DNA of 64,000 nt from Alicyclobacillus kakegawensis NBRC 103104 (lineage in GTDB: Bacteria > Bacillota > Bacilli > Alicyclobacillales > Alicyclobacillaceae). The number at the start of each line of letters is the position of its first letter. The stretch's first letter is position 1. The position numbers and the translations under genes are program-made. The DNA is taken from the NCBI RefSeq assembly GCF_001552655.1, contig NZ_BCRP01000009.1:1-64000 (forward strand), written 5' to 3'. The notes below the pieces were generated by a model. That model was not told the DNA's origin and searched no databases. It was given only the letters and a program-made list of their open reading frames with translations. Of the stretch, positions 61,695-64,000 are shown piece by piece.

Positions 61695-62306
61695 GTGTTC
61701 ATCAGCTTTGAAGGTATCGACGGGGCGGGCAAGACGACTCAGTGCGACCGTTTGGCGGCGAGGCTTCAATCGCTCGGGAAGCCGCTCACGCGGGTCAGAG
61801 AACCGGGCGGGACGCAGCTTGGGGAACGGATTCGCGCGTTGCTGTTGGACGTCGACGAGGCGCCCGCCGCGGCGACCGAGGCGCTCCTGTATGCCGCCTC
61901 CCGCGCCCAGTTGGTGCAGCAGGTGATTCGGCCGGCCCTGGCGGAGGGGCGCGTCGTTCTGTGCGACCGGTTTGTCGACGCGAGCCTCGCCTACCAGGGG
62001 GCGGGACTGGGCCTCGGAGTGGAGGCGGTGCGCGCCGTCAATCAGATGGCTACCGGCGGGCTGCTGCCCGACGTAACCATCTTGCTCGACCTGCCGGTTG
62101 CCGTCGGCCGGGCGCGGCTGGTCGCGTCTGGACAGCCGCGGGACCGCATAGAACAGCGCGATGAGGCGTACTTTGAGCGGGTGCGCCAGGCGCTGCTCGA
62201 CATCGCCGGCGCGGACAGCCGCCGTGTGCAGGTGGTCGATGCCACTTTGCCCGAAGACGCGATAGAGCAGGAAATATGGAACCATATCGCGAATTGGTTT
62301 GTATAG
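61695..62306 (+). CDS. tmk: thymidylate kinase
   Basis: 203 residues. P-loop FEGIDGAGKTTQCDRLA, TREPGGT-like motif (TRVREPGGTQLGERIR), DRF motif LCDRFVDASLAYQGAG and the LID Arg region SGQPRDRIEQRD. Makes dTDP. GTG 61695 has GGAGGAGGCGG upstream; TTG 61656 overlapping yaaO would add 13 residues. Confidence 0.95.
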   Translation: MFISFEGIDGAGKTTQCDRLAARLQSLGKPLTRVREPGGTQLGERIRALLLDVDEAPAAATEALLYAASRAQLVQQVIRPALAEGRVVLCDRFVDASLAYQGAGLGLGVEAVRAVNQMATGGLLPDVTILLDLPVAVGRARLVASGQPRDRIEQRDEAYFERVRQALLDIAGADSRRVQVVDATLPEDAIEQEIWNHIANWFV

Positions 62307-62428
62307 CTGAATATGCCGAATCTCGGCACAGGCCTGGATGCCAAGCACCCTGAGCCATGCGCCCCAAGCGGGCGCGCGGGAGCCGGCGGCCGCGCATCCG
62401 GGCGCATCGGACAGGGGGGACAACGGCG

Positions 62429-62758
62429 ATGAAGATGGTCATCGCGGTCGTGCAGGACAAGGATAGTCCCAAACTGGCTCAGAACCTGGTCAAACATGAT
62501 TTTCGGGCCACCAAATTGGCCAGCACCGGGGGCTTTTTGCACGCGGGCAACACCACCTTTCTCATCGGCGTGGAGGACGAACAGGTGCAGGATGTGCTCG
62601 ACGTGATTCGGCACAGCTGCCGCTCGCGCGACCAGGTGGTTACGCCGATGGCGACGCTGGGCAGCCAGTTGGAGTCGTACGTTCCATACCCGGTCTCGGT
62701 CCAGGTCGGTGGGGCGACGGTGTTTGTTCTCGACGTGGAGCGCTTTGAGCAGTTCTAA
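62429..62758 (+). CDS. darA: cyclic-di-AMP receptor DarA (YaaQ/PstA)
   Basis: 109-residue PII-like protein. MKMVIAVVQDKDSPKLAQNLVKHDFRATKLASTGGFLHAGNTTFLIGVED has the c-di-AMP-binding residues of the family; ending VGGATVFVLDVERFEQF. ATG 62429 follows CAGGGGGGACAACGGCG. Between tmk and holB; yaaR, usual next neighbour, is absent. Confidence 0.93.
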   Translation: MKMVIAVVQDKDSPKLAQNLVKHDFRATKLASTGGFLHAGNTTFLIGVEDEQVQDVLDVIRHSCRSRDQVVTPMATLGSQLESYVPYPVSVQVGGATVFVLDVERFEQF

Positions 62759-62802
62759 ACCGTGCGGTCCGGGACCACCGGCAGACGAATGGGGAGTGGG
62801 CG

Positions 62803-63840
62803 ATGGGAGTGCTTGCGCCGTTTTCGGCTTGGCCCTTCCAGAACGAGGGGCTGGCGAGCTTGTACGAGCGGATGGTAGACGGGCGGATGCCGCACGCCAT
62901 TCTCTTGACCGGCTGGAGGGAGGCCACGGCACAGTTATCGGAATTTTTGGCAAATACTCTCCTGTGCTCGGGCGAACCGGCTCCCTGCGGAGTCTGCGAC
63001 TCCTGCCAGCAGTTCGCGGCTGGCAGCCACCCGGACTACGCTCTGCTGGACGGCGCCCAGGAGGGCATCCGCACCGGTCATGTAGAGGCGCTGCAGCAGC
63101 AGTTGATGGTGCGCGGGCACGGGCGGCGGGTGGTGTACGTGCTGCGCGAGGTGGACCTGGCGACGCCGATAGCGGCCAACCGGCTGCTGAAGACCCTGGA
63201 GGAACCGGCGGCCCCGGTTGTCGCCATTCTCACCACCGCCTATCCAGAGCGGGTTCTGACGACGATTCGGTCTCGCTGCTTTGCCTTCCCAGTGGCGGGC
63301 GCGGAGGCGGGCCAGGACCCGTGGCCGCGGGCGCTGGCGGTGGGGGTCGGGGAGCCTCCGGCGGTGGACGCGGGTGCCAGTGGCGCCCGGGCGCCGGAGG
63401 AAGATGGTGCGGAGGCGGGTGGCCCGGAGGAGCTGGGGCGCACCGCCCACAGTGCGGCGGAAAAGGGGTTTGCCACGCTTTTGCCGCCAGTGATACAATG
63501 GACGCAAGCTTGGCTGGACGGCGAGGAGCCGGCCTTGCTGTTGGCAGAACGCTTACAGAACATGGCGGCCGATGTGCCCGGCGAGGATGCATGGTCGCAC
63601 GTTTTATGGATTCTTTCGGCCTGGTGGCAGGACCTCCTGCACACCAAGGTCGGCCAAGGCCCCATCCGGTTTGCGGACCATCCCGGCGCGCTCACGCGAC
63701 AGGCGGAATCCGCGGATATCGGGGAGTTGACGGAAGGCATCCAGTTGTTGTTGGACGCCCAAACGCGGCTGCGGTCGCACGTGGCCGCCGCGCTCAATGC
63801 GGAGCAGCTGTGCATCCGATTGCGGCGCCTGCGGCCGTGA
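62803..63840 (+). CDS. holB: DNA polymerase III delta prime subunit
   Basis: 345 residues. HAILLTGWREATAQLSEF (degenerate P-loop, normal for delta prime), zinc cysteines CGVCDSC, RRVVYVLREVDLATPIAANRLLKTLEEPAAPVVAILTT (VLxEAD/E-type and sensor region), RVLTTIRSRC. A low-complexity Ala/Gly/Glu-rich insert (about residues 165-220) sits between domain II and the C-terminal collar. Part of the clamp loader with DnaX. Confidence 0.9.
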   Translation: MGVLAPFSAWPFQNEGLASLYERMVDGRMPHAILLTGWREATAQLSEFLANTLLCSGEPAPCGVCDSCQQFAAGSHPDYALLDGAQEGIRTGHVEALQQQLMVRGHGRRVVYVLREVDLATPIAANRLLKTLEEPAAPVVAILTTAYPERVLTTIRSRCFAFPVAGAEAGQDPWPRALAVGVGEPPAVDAGASGARAPEEDGAEAGGPEELGRTAHSAAEKGFATLLPPVIQWTQAWLDGEEPALLLAERLQNMAADVPGEDAWSHVLWILSAWWQDLLHTKVGQGPIRFADHPGALTRQAESADIGELTEGIQLLLDAQTRLRSHVAAALNAEQLCIRLRRLRP

Positions 63841-63895
63841 TCTCCCAAAACCAGGGTGGCCCGCGGCCGGGTGACGGCACCGGGGGGCGAATGGA

Positions 63896-64000
63896 GTGTA
63901 CACCGTTGTCGGCGTTCGGTTTAAATCGGCCGGAAAGATTTATTATTTTGACCCCGGGGATTATCAGGTCGCGAAGCATGATCACGTCATCGTCGAGACG
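63896..64000 (+). CDS. ricT: PSP1/RicT (YaaT) stage 0 sporulation protein, start only
   Basis: 35 codons before the window ends. VYTVVGVRFKSAGKIYYFDP followed by GDYQVAKHDHVIVET is the conserved N-terminus of YaaT/RicT, a PSP1-domain protein of the Y-complex (with YlbF, YmcA) that controls mRNA processing and Spo0A phosphorylation. GTG 63896 after GGGGGG. Truncated on the right by the window edge. Confidence 0.85.
   Translation, partial: MYTVVGVRFKSAGKIYYFDPGDYQVAKHDHVIVET

Overview
The window looks like a chromosome segment of a GC-rich, endospore-forming Bacillota, most like the Alicyclobacillaceae. Several sporulation genes are present (bofA, gin/csfB, a ytaF-like gene and a spoVB-like flippase). 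The right end keeps the Bacillus origin-proximal order tadA, SRP RNA, dnaX, yaaK, recR, yaaL, bofA, csfB, yaaO, tmk, darA, holB, yaaT. The species call is inference; the synteny and gene identities are read from the sequence.

Layout. 1-14.6 kb is mixed metabolism and regulation: class II aldolase, orphan response regulator, orphan Dam-type methylase, WYL regulator, gluQ, Gfo/Idh oxidoreductase, macrodomain protein, nadA, dicarboxylate symporter, threonine synthase and a three-gene ECF vitamin transporter with a structured leader. 14.9-31.2 kb is a complete type I-B CRISPR-Cas locus (cas6-cas8b-cas7-cas5-cas3-cas4-cas1-cas2, leader, array). By hand count the array has 105 repeats and 104 spacers, and it is visibly more AT-rich than its surroundings. 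31.5-44 kb is accessory and metabolic: glutathione peroxidase, GNAT, proC under a T-box, initiator tRNA, small proteins, an MFS exporter, an acetolactate synthase with a divergent LysR regulator, and a bacteriocin-type ABC exporter. 44-49.5 kb holds a UPF0182 giant membrane protein, a 12-residue-repeat protein and asparagine synthase. 49.7-64 kb is the conserved replication/recombination/sporulation block, with an added sensor kinase and an added malic enzyme; xpaC, yaaN and yaaR are not seen at their usual places.

How parts work together. The Cas operon supplies crRNA processing (Cas6), Cascade (Cas8b/7/5), the nuclease-helicase (Cas3) and adaptation (Cas4/1/2) for the array transcribed rightwards from a leader just after cas2. 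Observations most worth checking sit inside the array. One spacer carries an intrinsic-terminator sequence in the direction of array transcription. Two spacers from diverged protospacers encode the same 11 residues through synonymous codons only. One spacer occurs twice with a 1-nt length difference, which suggests independent capture. Other leads are a pseudoknot-capable leader on the ECF operon, crossed inverted repeats near 35.1 kb, and a lactococcin-972-type exporter without an obvious precursor. All counts and structures were done by eye; no database search or folding program was used.
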